DNA from: an uncultured Eubacteriales bacterium
GTDB lineage: Bacteria; Bacillota; Clostridia; Oscillospirales; QAKW01
DNA: 59,351 nt
NCBI GenBank assembly: GCA_902492505.1
Contig: CABULU010000004.1
Location: 1 to 59,351, forward strand
Reading direction: 5' to 3'
Shown: in pieces, positions 35,480-44,838 of the stretch
Position numbering within the stretch: the first letter of the stretch is position 1
Layout: each line of letters begins with the position of its first letter
The notes under the pieces: model-generated
Told to the model about the DNA's origin: nothing
Database searches by the model: none
The model's input: only the letters and a program-made list of their open reading frames with translations
Made by a program: the position numbers and the translations under genes

Positions 35480-35942
35480 AGACCAGGCTGAAGCGATCCT
35501 CAAAATGAAATATCCGAACGCTACCTTAGAGCGAACGATATACCCACTCATAACCGGCAGAAAGATTAAGAGAAGCAACGGGTATCTCTTTTCTCGCAGC
35601 GGCAAGCTGGATGAAAAGATTATTGAGGCTATCGACATAATGCTGCTGCTCGGACCGGACATAACACAGCCCTTGCAAAGAAACAAAGAAATCTTTGCTT
35701 TGACCTTTTACAAAAATCGGGAGGAAAAACTTTGGCGGTATGATATTTGCCCTGTGGCATACGGAACTGAAGCAGTTGTATCCGGCCAGCTTGAAGGCGA
35801 AAACGCCAAATACCGTATGTTTGTTTTTGTGCCCGAAAAAGAAGAACAAATGCAAGGCATTCGAGTGGCCTGCGAACACTGTTATGTTCTCAAGAACAAC
35901 GGTGAATACGAATTTTATCTTTACTCGAAGGAAGGAGAATAA
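35409..35942 (+). CDS. DUF5697-like accessory protein of conjugative elements
   Basis: About 177 residues. The N-terminal LLNLFGAVREDQAEAILKMKYP is a winged-helix-like block common in proteins encoded after repA in Tn1549-like elements. AAAGGAG at 35393-35399 best serves ATG 35409 (ATG 35403 is the alternative). It lies inside the end of repA, so translation is coupled. Function unknown; a role in control of transfer or replication is inference. Confidence 0.7.
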   Translation: MVTFTRVDQQVILDLLNLFGAVREDQAEAILKMKYPNATLERTIYPLITGRKIKRSNGYLFSRSGKLDEKIIEAIDIMLLLGPDITQPLQRNKEIFALTFYKNREEKLWRYDICPVAYGTEAVVSGQLEGENAKYRMFVFVPEKEEQMQGIRVACEHCYVLKNNGEYEFYLYSKEGE

Positions 35943-35944
35943 AA

Positions 35945-36820
35945 ATGGATTTCAGAGATCTTGACTTAACTGAGCTTGACAAGGATTTATCCGAAGAACA
36001 GCAAAAGGAATGGAATGCGATATATGCATCCTGGCGTGCAGGCTCTATACTTACGGGAAGAGTGGTCGGTGTGGATACCACTACCATAACACTTCCCAAC
36101 AAAGAAACCGGAAAACCTGAGCGTGTTGCCATCAACTGTCTTGTTGTTATCAGCTATCGTGTAAAGGTTCTTATTCCCGAACAGCAAGTATGGTTTGATG
36201 AAAATACAACTCGCCCTGAACACGTTCTTCGTTCTATGACCGGCGCTATGATTGATTATGTCATTACCGGCATAGACCGTGAAAGTGATTGTTGTACCGC
36301 ATCCCGCCGTAGCGCAATGTATGTCCGCCGAAAAGGGTTTACAAAGCTTACCCCAAGAGTCGGTAAAAAAGTACCCGTAAATGTGCTTGCGGTTGGCTCA
36401 TCCCATCTTCTTGCAACCTGCGGCGGTTACGATATGACACTCTCCCAAAGAGATTTGTCCTACGGTATGCTCGGTGATCTACGCGGCAAGTATCATCCCG
36501 GCGAAACGCTTACCGCTATTCTCAAGGTATATGACGAAGAAAATCAAGCGATTCAGGTTTCTGTAAAAGAAGCAGAGCCGCATCCCTTTAATGGTGTTGA
36601 GATACGCTATCCGCTGAACTGCCGACGTGCATCTGTTATATCCGGCAAATACAAAGGCGGCGTGTTCTGTAAGCTGGAGGAAAACCTTGACTGCCTGTGC
36701 ACTTATTCAATGTATCAAAATGACGAGGATTTTGATGTTGGCGACCAGGTGATCGTGGTAATCACAAAGTACGACTATGAGCGTAAACTAGTGTACGGAA
36801 AAATCGTAGCGAAGTGGTAA
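35945..36820 (+). CDS. S1 RNA-binding-like accessory protein
   Basis: 291 residues, three beta-barrel-like segments (about 32-85, 140-212, 225-290) with S1-type patterns such as GDQVIVVITKYDYERKLVYGKI and GETLTAILKVYDEENQAIQVS. AAGGAG precedes the ATG by 6 bases. It belongs to the repA-DUF5697 cassette. Probably binds RNA or single-stranded DNA; the exact role is unknown. Confidence 0.7.
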   Translation: MDFRDLDLTELDKDLSEEQQKEWNAIYASWRAGSILTGRVVGVDTTTITLPNKETGKPERVAINCLVVISYRVKVLIPEQQVWFDENTTRPEHVLRSMTGAMIDYVITGIDRESDCCTASRRSAMYVRRKGFTKLTPRVGKKVPVNVLAVGSSHLLATCGGYDMTLSQRDLSYGMLGDLRGKYHPGETLTAILKVYDEENQAIQVSVKEAEPHPFNGVEIRYPLNCRRASVISGKYKGGVFCKLEENLDCLCTYSMYQNDEDFDVGDQVIVVITKYDYERKLVYGKIVAKW

Positions 36821-37368
36821 GAAATATGAAATATAAGTGAGCGTATAATTGCATATATAGATCATTTTGTGGTGCTATTTTATCTAAATTGTAAAAAACT
36901 ATTCTCTAACTTCACTGAATTATTTTGAGTATATGGTAAAATGGTATTTATTAAATTTAATAAGCATTAAAGAATACACAGATTAATTTATAGATGATAA
37001 CAACTAGAAAGTATAAAGAAACTACCCCCATTTAAGCTATCTAAAAAAAGCTATTAGCAGATTATGTCAGTGCTCATTTAGGAGTAGTTTCTATACTTTG
37101 CTATTTTATAACTTCTAAAACTTCTAATTCAACCGTGGGGTATGGTTATAGAAAAATTCATAGATAAACATAAATAAAATTCCCCTCAACATAGTAAATA
37201 ATAAAAAACAAAAGCAAATTATAAAAAGAATTTATGATGAAATAAACAATAAGATTTCGTAACAAAGTTCCCAAAAGATAAATTGTATCTTCCATTTTTG
37301 ATGATGTGCGGTTGCTAAACGAAATTAATACGAAGATTTCAGTTAATTATAGTTAATAAATGCAGAAC
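36821..37368. other. Gene-free gap between conjugative-element genes and cargo
   Basis: 548 bases without a supportable gene. Composition changes here from moderate GC to strongly AT-rich. The only structure I see is an imperfect inverted repeat at 37008-37099. This is the probable left border of the inserted cargo. Confidence 0.6.
37008..37099. repeat. Imperfect inverted repeat at the cargo border
   Basis: The arm at 37008-37025 and the complementary arm at 37084-37099 match except for a 2-base indel; the loop is about 58 bases. No transposase is attached. It could be a remnant of a small transposable element or a structured RNA. Confidence 0.45.
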
Positions 37369-39177
37369 TTAATCTGTATAATATGCTGCTTGTGCACTCC
37401 ACAACTCACTATATTTACCATTGATGTCTCCAAGGAGTTTGCTATGGTTTCCTCTTTGAATAAGTTGTCCATTGTCAAAAACTAGAATATCATCGCAAAA
37501 ACGGCATGACGATAGGCGATGACTGATATAGATGGCTGTCTTATCTTTTACTATCGCATTAAAATTAGTGTATACATCATATTCTGCAATAGGATCGAGG
37601 GCGGATGTTGGTTCATCAAGAATAATGAATGGTGAATTTTTGTAAATTGCACGAGCTAATGCGATTTTTTGGGCTTCACCTCCTGAAACTTCTACACCAG
37701 CTACATCAAAGTCTTTATACAAATAAGTTTTCAGACCATTAGGCATTTTCGAAAGACGCTCTGTAAATCCTGATTGTTCAAGTGCATTTGAAACCTTGTC
37801 TACATCATAATCTGCATCAGCAGCAATATTTTCCCCTAGTGAAAACGAGAAAAGTTTGAAGTCTTGAAATACAACCGAGAAAAGAGACAAATATTCATAG
37901 TAGTTATATTCCTTTATATTTAGTCCGTTGAGCAAAATCTCCCCTTCTGTGGGATCGTATAAACGACACAACAGTTTAATAAATGTCGTTTTTCCAGAAC
38001 CATTTATGCCCACAATCGCAAGGCGTTTACCAGTTCTAAACTTTATATTAATATTATGCAAAGCATAATTTTTTGCCCCGGGATATTTAAACGAAACATT
38101 TTTGAATTCTATGTCATACTCTGTCATATTATTTTTTATAGAAATCGATCCTTGACACATTTTCTGTGGAATATCAAAATATGCGAGATAATCCTTAATA
38201 AATGGAGTGTTATACTTTATATCTGCAAACACATTAAAATAACTTGTAATACATCCAATTAAAGTCTCCACAAATCCCACATATTTTATAATGCTTCCTA
38301 TACCAAACACACCGATTATAGCATAAGTGCAAACGAAAATGTAAACAACCGCTTGCAAAAATATACCTGTAATTAACAGAGGAATATTGATAACATAATT
38401 TTTAGTAGCCATCATACGAAAAGCCTTTTTATGAAGATCAAAATTCTTATATTTGATTTTCATAATCAGCCTATCTTGATGATATAAACGGATATCTTTA
38501 CCCATGTTGTAGCAATCGATAGCCTCGTCTATACGGTTTTCATCTATCATAGTTTGAGAAACCTGTTGTGATAATGCTCCTATTTTCTTTTTAGTTTTAA
38601 ACGAATAAAAAACAGAAAAAATAATAAGGCTTACGATTAAGCACATAAATAATGCAATAAAATTTTTCTTCCCTGATGCAAATATTAATATAAACATTTC
38701 AACTCCGAGAATAAGTGCTAATACAGAGCTAATCGTAATATTTATTAACCTTTCAACTGATATTAATAATAATTTTTTTCCATGATTATTAATCTTTGCT
38801 GATTCGTTTATTTTTCTACGAAGTTGGCGAACTTTGGTGTTTTCAAGGTCTTCATAATCGAGCGTCAATGTTTTCTTGTTATAATAAGCCGCTTCGCGTT
38901 GGTTAAGTAGAACTTTTTTGTGTTCAAAAACACGCTTAAGAATACCGCTGATAATGGCAATAATAAAGTTTCCAAGTACTGTTATTAGTACAAGAATTAC
39001 CAGGTTATCTTTATTCCTTGTTTTGACGATTTCATTTATTATTTCGGCAGATAGATAAAGATTGAAATAAGGAGATACCTTTTCAAAAAATGATTTTAAA
39101 ATCAAAAATAAAAAATAAGACGGACAGAAGGAGTGAAGCAATTTTAAAGCTCGGATATTAGGATTGTTTTTACACAT
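37369..39177 (-). CDS. ABC exporter 2 of the peptide cluster (fused permease/ATPase)
   Basis: 602 residues from ATG 39177. The N-terminal exporter domain has about six helices; the C-terminal ATPase has Walker A GINGSGKTT, signature SGGEAQK and Walker B IILDEPTSALDP. There is no N-terminal C39 peptidase, so leader removal must be done by another enzyme, probably the subtilase encoded upstream. It overlaps the end of exporter 1 by 8 bases; the pair may form a heterodimer. The longer in-frame start at 39237 lies inside exporter 1 and is unlikely. Confidence 0.88.
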   Translation of the reverse strand: MCKNNPNIRALKLLHSFCPSYFLFLILKSFFEKVSPYFNLYLSAEIINEIVKTRNKDNLVILVLITVLGNFIIAIISGILKRVFEHKKVLLNQREAAYYNKKTLTLDYEDLENTKVRQLRRKINESAKINNHGKKLLLISVERLINITISSVLALILGVEMFILIFASGKKNFIALFMCLIVSLIIFSVFYSFKTKKKIGALSQQVSQTMIDENRIDEAIDCYNMGKDIRLYHQDRLIMKIKYKNFDLHKKAFRMMATKNYVINIPLLITGIFLQAVVYIFVCTYAIIGVFGIGSIIKYVGFVETLIGCITSYFNVFADIKYNTPFIKDYLAYFDIPQKMCQGSISIKNNMTEYDIEFKNVSFKYPGAKNYALHNINIKFRTGKRLAIVGINGSGKTTFIKLLCRLYDPTEGEILLNGLNIKEYNYYEYLSLFSVVFQDFKLFSFSLGENIAADADYDVDKVSNALEQSGFTERLSKMPNGLKTYLYKDFDVAGVEVSGGEAQKIALARAIYKNSPFIILDEPTSALDPIAEYDVYTNFNAIVKDKTAIYISHRLSSCRFCDDILVFDNGQLIQRGNHSKLLGDINGKYSELWSAQAAYYTD

Positions 39178-40975
39178 TTTTTGTCTTTTCCTTATAGTAA
39201 CGACTTTGCAGTTCAAACATATGAAAATACTTTCCACCTTGTTTCATTAGTTCATTGTGAGAACCACATTCTACAATTTCACCGTTTTCCATATATACAA
39301 TTCTATCACAAAAACGTGTAGAAGCAAGTCGGTGAGAAATATAAATTGAAGTTTTATCTTTTGTAAGTTCGTTGTATTTCATATAAAGCTGATTCTCTGC
39401 TATCGGATCGAGTGACGCAGTTGGTTCATCAAGTACAAAAACCGGTGCATCTTTATAAAGTGCGCGGGCAAGCATCAATTTTTGAGTTTCTCCGCCTGAC
39501 ATTTCGATGGAATCATCAAAAACCCCCTTCATAAGTCTTGAGTCAATACCATTTGGTAAGGCTTTCACTTTATCCAATAGTCCAGCCTGTCGAAGCGCTC
39601 TCATCACCTTATCCAGGTCAATTTGCTTTTCAGATGACGAAACAAATTCTGCTATTGTGACAGGAAGCAGATAGATATCTTGAAATACAACAGAAAAAAG
39701 AGAGTAATACTCTTCAATGTTATAGTCAACGATAGGGTGTCTGTTTAATTTGATTTCACCATCAGACGGATAATACAAACCACATATTAATTTCACGAGG
39801 GTTGTTTTCCCAGCACCGTTTTCGCCGACTATGGCGAGTTTTTCTCCTTTATTTATTGATAAATTAATATTTTTTAGTGCATACTTTTCCCCATCATTCG
39901 TATAATATTTAAAAGATATATTATTTAGTTCAATATCTACAGGAAGTTCTTGGATTGTTGGAAGAGAACAACCTTTTCCATGATTGTATTTCTCTTTGAT
40001 TTCAAAATATTCTCTGTAATAGTTTATTTTGATGCTCTTGTGAACGATATCATTCACTCTATTCCCAATACCATTCAACCAAGAGGAAAATCCAGTTACT
40101 ACTCCAAAATAGAACACAAAATCACCAGCGCTAATCTCGTTATTAAATATCATTGAAATTAGTACCGCATATGCTACTCCGTTTCGTATCAACGTCAAGA
40201 ATGCATTCATACAGGTTCCTATGAGAGTATGTGCACTAACTTTTTTTGTCCACTCAAAACGTTCATTTTGAAATTCTGTTAACATATTTGAAAACCAATC
40301 AATCATATTGAAAACACGAATATCTTTTGCATGATTGAATTTCTGAGAAAAGCCCTGCAAATATCTAATCTTGCGGTCTATTGATACCCAATTATCCTTG
40401 TTTTTCTCAATATAATTTCTCTGCCACTGAGTAATTAAATAAGAAACAAAAGCTGATAAAAAAAGCAACATCAAAATCCAATGCGAAATGAATGTGATAA
40501 TTAATCCATATGTAAGGATACCAAATAAACTGATAAAAAGTTCTAATAACGATTGCCAAATAAACTCCGGGGCACATTGTCCCGAACAAGCGTCATTAAT
40601 TGCATGTTGATATTTTATAAGTAATGCTGGATTATCAACATTTGAAAAATCTGTGCGCATATATTTTTCGTTAATCGCATTTTGGTAAAGAATCGAAAGT
40701 GAGTATCGTCTCATTTGCAGTCTATTATTGCAGAAACTATTAGCCAAAGTAACTATTAAAAGTGCACCAAAATAAATACTATTGATTAGCACAATATTCT
40801 CAATGCTCTGTTTCGATTCAATAGAATCAATTAGTAATTTAGGATAATAGGTATTTGCTATGGGCATAAGTACCGCAAGGAGAATTGTAGGAATAAAAAA
40901 TAGGTAAAATGTTTTATCCCATTTCCAAATATTTTTTAAAGCATACCCTATGTTTTTAATAACATTCTTTTTCAT
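39170..40975 (-). CDS. ABC exporter 1 of the peptide cluster (fused permease/ATPase)
   Basis: 601 residues. Six-helix exporter domain followed by an ATPase with Walker A GENGAGKTT, signature MSGGETQK and Walker B FVLDEPTASLDP. It resembles exporter 2 and other bacteriocin exporters without a peptidase domain. It starts 23 bases after the subtilase/P-loop gene in the same operon. Presumably exports the modified Cys-rich peptides or provides self-immunity. Confidence 0.88.
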   Translation of the reverse strand: MKKNVIKNIGYALKNIWKWDKTFYLFFIPTILLAVLMPIANTYYPKLLIDSIESKQSIENIVLINSIYFGALLIVTLANSFCNNRLQMRRYSLSILYQNAINEKYMRTDFSNVDNPALLIKYQHAINDACSGQCAPEFIWQSLLELFISLFGILTYGLIITFISHWILMLLFLSAFVSYLITQWQRNYIEKNKDNWVSIDRKIRYLQGFSQKFNHAKDIRVFNMIDWFSNMLTEFQNERFEWTKKVSAHTLIGTCMNAFLTLIRNGVAYAVLISMIFNNEISAGDFVFYFGVVTGFSSWLNGIGNRVNDIVHKSIKINYYREYFEIKEKYNHGKGCSLPTIQELPVDIELNNISFKYYTNDGEKYALKNINLSINKGEKLAIVGENGAGKTTLVKLICGLYYPSDGEIKLNRHPIVDYNIEEYYSLFSVVFQDIYLLPVTIAEFVSSSEKQIDLDKVMRALRQAGLLDKVKALPNGIDSRLMKGVFDDSIEMSGGETQKLMLARALYKDAPVFVLDEPTASLDPIAENQLYMKYNELTKDKTSIYISHRLASTRFCDRIVYMENGEIVECGSHNELMKQGGKYFHMFELQSRYYKEKTKNV

Positions 40976-40998
40976 TTTTCATTTAATTCCCATAAGAG

Positions 40999-42819
40999 TT
41001 AACTAAAATATTTAATAATCTGTAAATAAAGATTTTCCATATCATCCGAATCACCCAAAATATAAACCGGCCGCTTATATAATTTTGTGAATTCACTCTT
41101 TCCCCAATTTTTTCTATCATTATCAATAGGTAATAAAACATTAGAACTATATTTTTCATCATGATCCATAGGAAAAACCGCAAGTGCTATCACATCACAG
41201 TCAGCACAGGATTCAATATATTTGATTGTTCTTTCTATGTACTCATTTTCATCAAATATATTTACACACAAAACTACTGCATCTGGCTGTATAGAAAGTA
41301 GAAATTCTGTTTGCGAAAAAGTATAGTTGTAAATGTTGCCAAAATCATAGGTAACAGTCCCAGATTGACAACCAGCAAGAATAATATCGGTATTCTTGCT
41401 AGAAATATCGTTTATAAGCGTATTCATATAGCTTATGGTGTTTTGTCGAAATATATTTGTTTTTGAATGATAACCAAAATGAAAGCAACCATCCATTCCA
41501 AATAGCCAAGCAGATGGTTCCGAACCAATCTGCCCTAGTTTATAATTATCCCTGAGGAATTTTTCTCTTAAAGTAAGCTGCAAAGTGAACTTTCCTTGCT
41601 TTGATGTCGTTCCAAAAATCCCTAGCATTGGAACCCATGGCCTGTAAAGAAGTCCAAATGGAATAGGAAAAACATCATCCAAATGAGATTTGGGATAATA
41701 TACCTTTTCCGGCGATAAGTTATGAATCTGAATGTATTCACCAATATCATCAAAACTATATATGTATTTCCCATTATTATACGCTTGTAAAATCAAATTT
41801 TCAACAAAGTGGCTGTCATTCAATAATCGGACAAGTTCATCTGTATGTCCCAAGATGAGCGTGTCAAACGAGTCCCAATCAATACATTCGATATTTTTAA
41901 TTATGAAATCCAAATTGTTGTTATCAATATTAAGTAGATTGTTAACCGAAGCATTAACTTTTGCACTATATTTGACATCATATACATCAACAATATTTAC
42001 ATGCAGTAATCGATGAAATCGAATTAAGCTGTGCATTTCTTTATTAAAGGGAAATATTGCCGCTTTATTATATTTCTCTAACGGAGGATTAGAACTAGAA
42101 CCCTTTAGACACCGAAAATAATGTCTCTTTTTTGCTAAGCTTGATAAATAGTCCATAGCGCTAACCATATTAATTTCTAATCCTGTATTAAGATAATGAG
42201 ACAGAATTCCAGATACATGAGCACAAGCGTAACTATTCCCTTGAGTAAATATGAAATTTGAATCTGTCCAATGAATTCGTTGTAAACCGCCTTTTGCGCA
42301 TACATTTACAATAGGATGGTTGGTTGTTTCAATATCCGTCTTTCTAATACAATCTGTACCTGATACAACACCAATAACATCTTCAAGCGCAGCTGGATAA
42401 GATACAGATTCTAGGTTATCAAAAGCTGAAACAATTACACACCCTCGCTCATTTAACTTTTTACAAATTAAATTCATTTGATTGTATCGTGTAGATATAT
42501 TAATCCCCAAACTCACATTAATTAACTTGCAATTAATATTGTTATAAATATAATCTAGGGCAAATAATAGCAATGACTCATCAATACTAAGGTTTTGTGT
42601 ATCGAATAACTTAATAAAATAAACGTCTGTGGTTTTATTATGAGAACGTATAATATTATAAATAGCTGTTCCATGCCCCACATCATCTTGAATATTATTA
42701 TTTACATAAATATTTCCATCAGATTTTGTAAACAAATGAATCCCGTTATATTTTTCATTTTTAGATGACACTATTCCGGAATCGATTATTACAATATCAC
42801 AACTGATTTTTTTTGGCAT
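40999..42819 (-). CDS. Subtilase / P-loop fusion maturation protein
   Basis: 606 residues from ATG 42819 (GGGGGATG just upstream; the ATG at 42852 is weaker). Residues 1-250 are an S8 subtilase with Asp13 (IIDSG), His49 (GHGT) and Ser196 (GNSYACAHVSG). No signal peptide or prodomain is present, so it acts in the cytosol. Residues about 270-606 are a DUF1611-like P-loop domain (GIFGTTSKQGKFT, then QIGSEPSAWLFG). From memory this second part matches the peptide maturation family TIGR04066. Likely roles are leader removal (subtilase) and an ATP/GTP-dependent step (P-loop). The fusion places both in one polypeptide. Confidence 0.8.
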   Translation of the reverse strand: MPKKISCDIVIIDSGIVSSKNEKYNGIHLFTKSDGNIYVNNNIQDDVGHGTAIYNIIRSHNKTTDVYFIKLFDTQNLSIDESLLLFALDYIYNNINCKLINVSLGINISTRYNQMNLICKKLNERGCVIVSAFDNLESVSYPAALEDVIGVVSGTDCIRKTDIETTNHPIVNVCAKGGLQRIHWTDSNFIFTQGNSYACAHVSGILSHYLNTGLEINMVSAMDYLSSLAKKRHYFRCLKGSSSNPPLEKYNKAAIFPFNKEMHSLIRFHRLLHVNIVDVYDVKYSAKVNASVNNLLNIDNNNLDFIIKNIECIDWDSFDTLILGHTDELVRLLNDSHFVENLILQAYNNGKYIYSFDDIGEYIQIHNLSPEKVYYPKSHLDDVFPIPFGLLYRPWVPMLGIFGTTSKQGKFTLQLTLREKFLRDNYKLGQIGSEPSAWLFGMDGCFHFGYHSKTNIFRQNTISYMNTLINDISSKNTDIILAGCQSGTVTYDFGNIYNYTFSQTEFLLSIQPDAVVLCVNIFDENEYIERTIKYIESCADCDVIALAVFPMDHDEKYSSNVLLPIDNDRKNWGKSEFTKLYKRPVYILGDSDDMENLYLQIIKYFS

Positions 42820-42888
42820 AACATCCCCCACAATATCATAAATGCACGTCACATTCGCAATGTTTTTTATTTTATAAATCTGTACTAC

Positions 42889-43044
42889 TTAGCACTTTTC
42901 TTTATCGTCGTTACATACATCATATGTACCACTGCAAGTTCCAAAAGTTCCTCCGCACTCACCAAAGGTGCCTAATAACTGGAAAGATTGCAATTGTACA
43001 GTTGAATACTTTATAGTTTTTTTTGTTGGTTTTTTTAATATCAT
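42889..43044 (-). CDS. Cys-rich ribosomal peptide precursor A
   Basis: 51 residues from ATG 43044, with GAGGT upstream. A basic leader (MILKKPTKKTIKYSTVQLQS) is followed by a core beginning about LLGTFGEC. Cys are at 30, 37, 44 and 51, exactly seven apart, and the last residue is Cys. The first three Cys follow G-x-F/Y-x-x-C units (GTFGEC, GTFGTC, GTYDVC); the last unit is charged (DKEKC). The pattern fits the Clo7bot/CLI_3235-type Cys-rich peptides that travel with CcpM. It starts 13 bases after the stop of precursor B. Confidence 0.85.
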   Translation of the reverse strand: MILKKPTKKTIKYSTVQLQSFQLLGTFGECGGTFGTCSGTYDVCNDDKEKC

Positions 43045-43057
43045 AATTACTACCTCA

Positions 43058-43216
43058 CTAACATCTTGTGAAATTACCAGGGCAATTGACAAAATCGCCC
43101 GTGCAATGAAAATATTTGCCTGTGCACTCACCAAATACTCCCAGAAGATTAAAAGACATCATAGAAAGTTTTCCATATTTATCTACCTTCTTGAGAGGTT
43201 TTTTTAATTTAGGCAT
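43058..43216 (-). CDS. Cys-rich ribosomal peptide precursor B
   Basis: 52 residues from ATG 43216, with AAAGGAG upstream. A basic leader (MPKLKKPLKKVDKYGKLS) resembles that of precursor A. The core has four full G-x-F/Y-x-x-C units (GVFGEC, GKYFHC, GDFVNC, GNFTRC), with Cys at 31, 38, 45 and 52 and Cys as the final residue. The upstream in-frame ATG at 43246 lacks a ribosome binding site. It is the probable substrate of the radical SAM enzyme, which could place thioether links at regular intervals; the link partners cannot be told from sequence. Confidence 0.87.
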   Translation of the reverse strand: MPKLKKPLKKVDKYGKLSMMSFNLLGVFGECTGKYFHCTGDFVNCPGNFTRC

Positions 43217-43259
43217 GCTAACACTCCTTTCTGCGAATGTGAACATACATTTACTTCAA

Positions 43260-43511
43260 TCACTTTGTTTCATTCACCAATGAATCTATAAGGTGGACGA
43301 ACCCATTAAAAGAATTTAAAACTTCTATACGAAGATATTCATCTGGTATTTCAATATTTAATCGCCCTTCAATCGATACAATTAAAGAGATAAAAGTAAT
43401 GGAATCAATCCCAATATTTAAAAGATCAATATCTTCTGCGGTGGCATCAATAATCACTCCGAGATTTTCCATTTCTTCAATTAATATATTCCTAATATTT
43501 AATTCTTTCAT
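43260..43511 (-). CDS. Acyl carrier protein-like peptide maturation factor
   Basis: 83 residues. A four-helix carrier fold with GIDSITFISLIV, where the Ser would carry phosphopantetheine. From memory this corresponds to the ACP-related family that accompanies CcpM-type clusters. It overlaps the radical SAM gene by 20 bases and precedes the precursor genes. A thiol-tethered acyl or aminoacyl group may be part of maturation, but no ligase or acyltransferase is obvious in this operon. Confidence 0.85.
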   Translation of the reverse strand: MKELNIRNILIEEMENLGVIIDATAEDIDLLNIGIDSITFISLIVSIEGRLNIEIPDEYLRIEVLNSFNGFVHLIDSLVNETK

Positions 43512-44838
43512 TTGGATTCTCCTCTCTTTGTATAATAGCTTTTTTATACAGCAAAAGTAATTTTTCCATATAAATCGGTTTGGGACACGATCTTATGCCA
43601 TTATGCAAAATGTTTTTTTTAGGACATGCACCTTGAAAACACAAAACACTGAATGGACAAACCTCACATTTTTCACTATTCTTTTGATATGCTAGTAGCC
43701 ATTTTGACTCCTTTTCTTTATCAATATGCCATCCTGAATCATCTAAACGGCCAATGGCGGTCTCGGCACATGCAGTATCGCACTTTGATATAATTCCATC
43801 AGTGCTAATTGTATATTTGTACTTTCTTACAGCATTACACGTCAAACCACCGAAATATAAAGATACAAAATTATGTAACGAAAATGCAGTTGGATGTGAA
43901 AAAAGTGTATCATAAATTTTTTCCATTGCCGGTGGTGTCAATAATTCTGTACGAATCGTTTCAACTCTATCTCCTCCCCAATCATCTGCAAGACGTAAAA
44001 ACAAAGAAAAACGCGGATCTTTTCCAAATTCTTTTTCATAAAAAGAGAGATACTTAGTCAGGTTATCGAGAATAGATTTTGTGAGATTAGTTCTTATACA
44101 TACGTTTAAGTGGCGAAATTTTACTTTATGCCTTAAATATCTTAGGTTTTCGATTATTATATCAAATGTTGGTTCCCCATCCGCAAGTATGCGTTGATTG
44201 TCATGAGTATTGCTTAGGCCGTCGAGTGTTATATAATAACTATACACCTTTAATTTAAGCAAATCTTGTATGTTTTCGGGGGTTAAATAATATCCGTTCG
44301 TTGTAATCCCTGCCATATATGTCTTTCTTGCTCGTTTACATATTTCAATAATTTCCTGCGACATATGGGTTATAACATCCATGCCCATTAGTGGTTCTCC
44401 TCCAAACCAACTAATATATATACCAGAATATTTGTGGATAGTGTTGCGTATAAACTCGATAACTCCATTTTGTGTCGTCAAGCTCATTTTTTGTGTTTTA
44501 AAATCAAGAAAACAGTATTTACATCTAAAATTGCAATCGTTAGTTACATGAATAACTAATTGTAATTTATTACTGTAAATATAGTCTAATTGCAATAAGG
44601 AACGTTCTTTTTGTTCATCATATTCATATGGTATCAAAAAGCCTTTTTCAATCAGCGATTTGATAATAGGTGTGTGATCAACATCTTCAACACTAGACGC
44701 ATTTAGCAGCAACTTCACTTCATCTACATCACTCCCTGAAACAATATGAAAAGATTTAATGCCAAGCTTAAAATTAACAAGCAACAAATCTTGATTGTCA
44801 TTGGTGTAAAAATTAAATATTGACGGTTTATAACGCAT
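43492..44838 (-). CDS. ccpM: Radical SAM/SPASM peptide maturase (CcpM type)
   Basis: 448 residues. An N-terminal peptide-recognition-like part (1-95) precedes the radical SAM core with the cluster motif C102-x3-C106-x2-C109 (CNFRCKYC), GGEP (WFGGEPLMG) and a C-terminal SPASM region rich in Cys (CDTAC, CEVCPFSVLCFQGACP) that would bind auxiliary Fe-S clusters. Such enzymes form thioether or C-C links in ribosomal peptides. It is the first gene of the operon that continues with the carrier protein, two precursors, protease and exporters. AAAGGATG is upstream. The CcpM name is assigned from domain layout and neighbours. Confidence 0.88.
   Translation of the reverse strand: MRYKPSIFNFYTNDNQDLLLVNFKLGIKSFHIVSGSDVDEVKLLLNASSVEDVDHTPIIKSLIEKGFLIPYEYDEQKERSLLQLDYIYSNKLQLVIHVTNDCNFRCKYCFLDFKTQKMSLTTQNGVIEFIRNTIHKYSGIYISWFGGEPLMGMDVITHMSQEIIEICKRARKTYMAGITTNGYYLTPENIQDLLKLKVYSYYITLDGLSNTHDNQRILADGEPTFDIIIENLRYLRHKVKFRHLNVCIRTNLTKSILDNLTKYLSFYEKEFGKDPRFSLFLRLADDWGGDRVETIRTELLTPPAMEKIYDTLFSHPTAFSLHNFVSLYFGGLTCNAVRKYKYTISTDGIISKCDTACAETAIGRLDDSGWHIDKEKESKWLLAYQKNSEKCEVCPFSVLCFQGACPKKNILHNGIRSCPKPIYMEKLLLLYKKAIIQREENPNERIKY

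Noticed and set aside
41732..42016. 94-residue + strand frame inside the subtilase/P-loop gene
   Set aside because: Antisense shadow in AT-rich sequence without a start signal.
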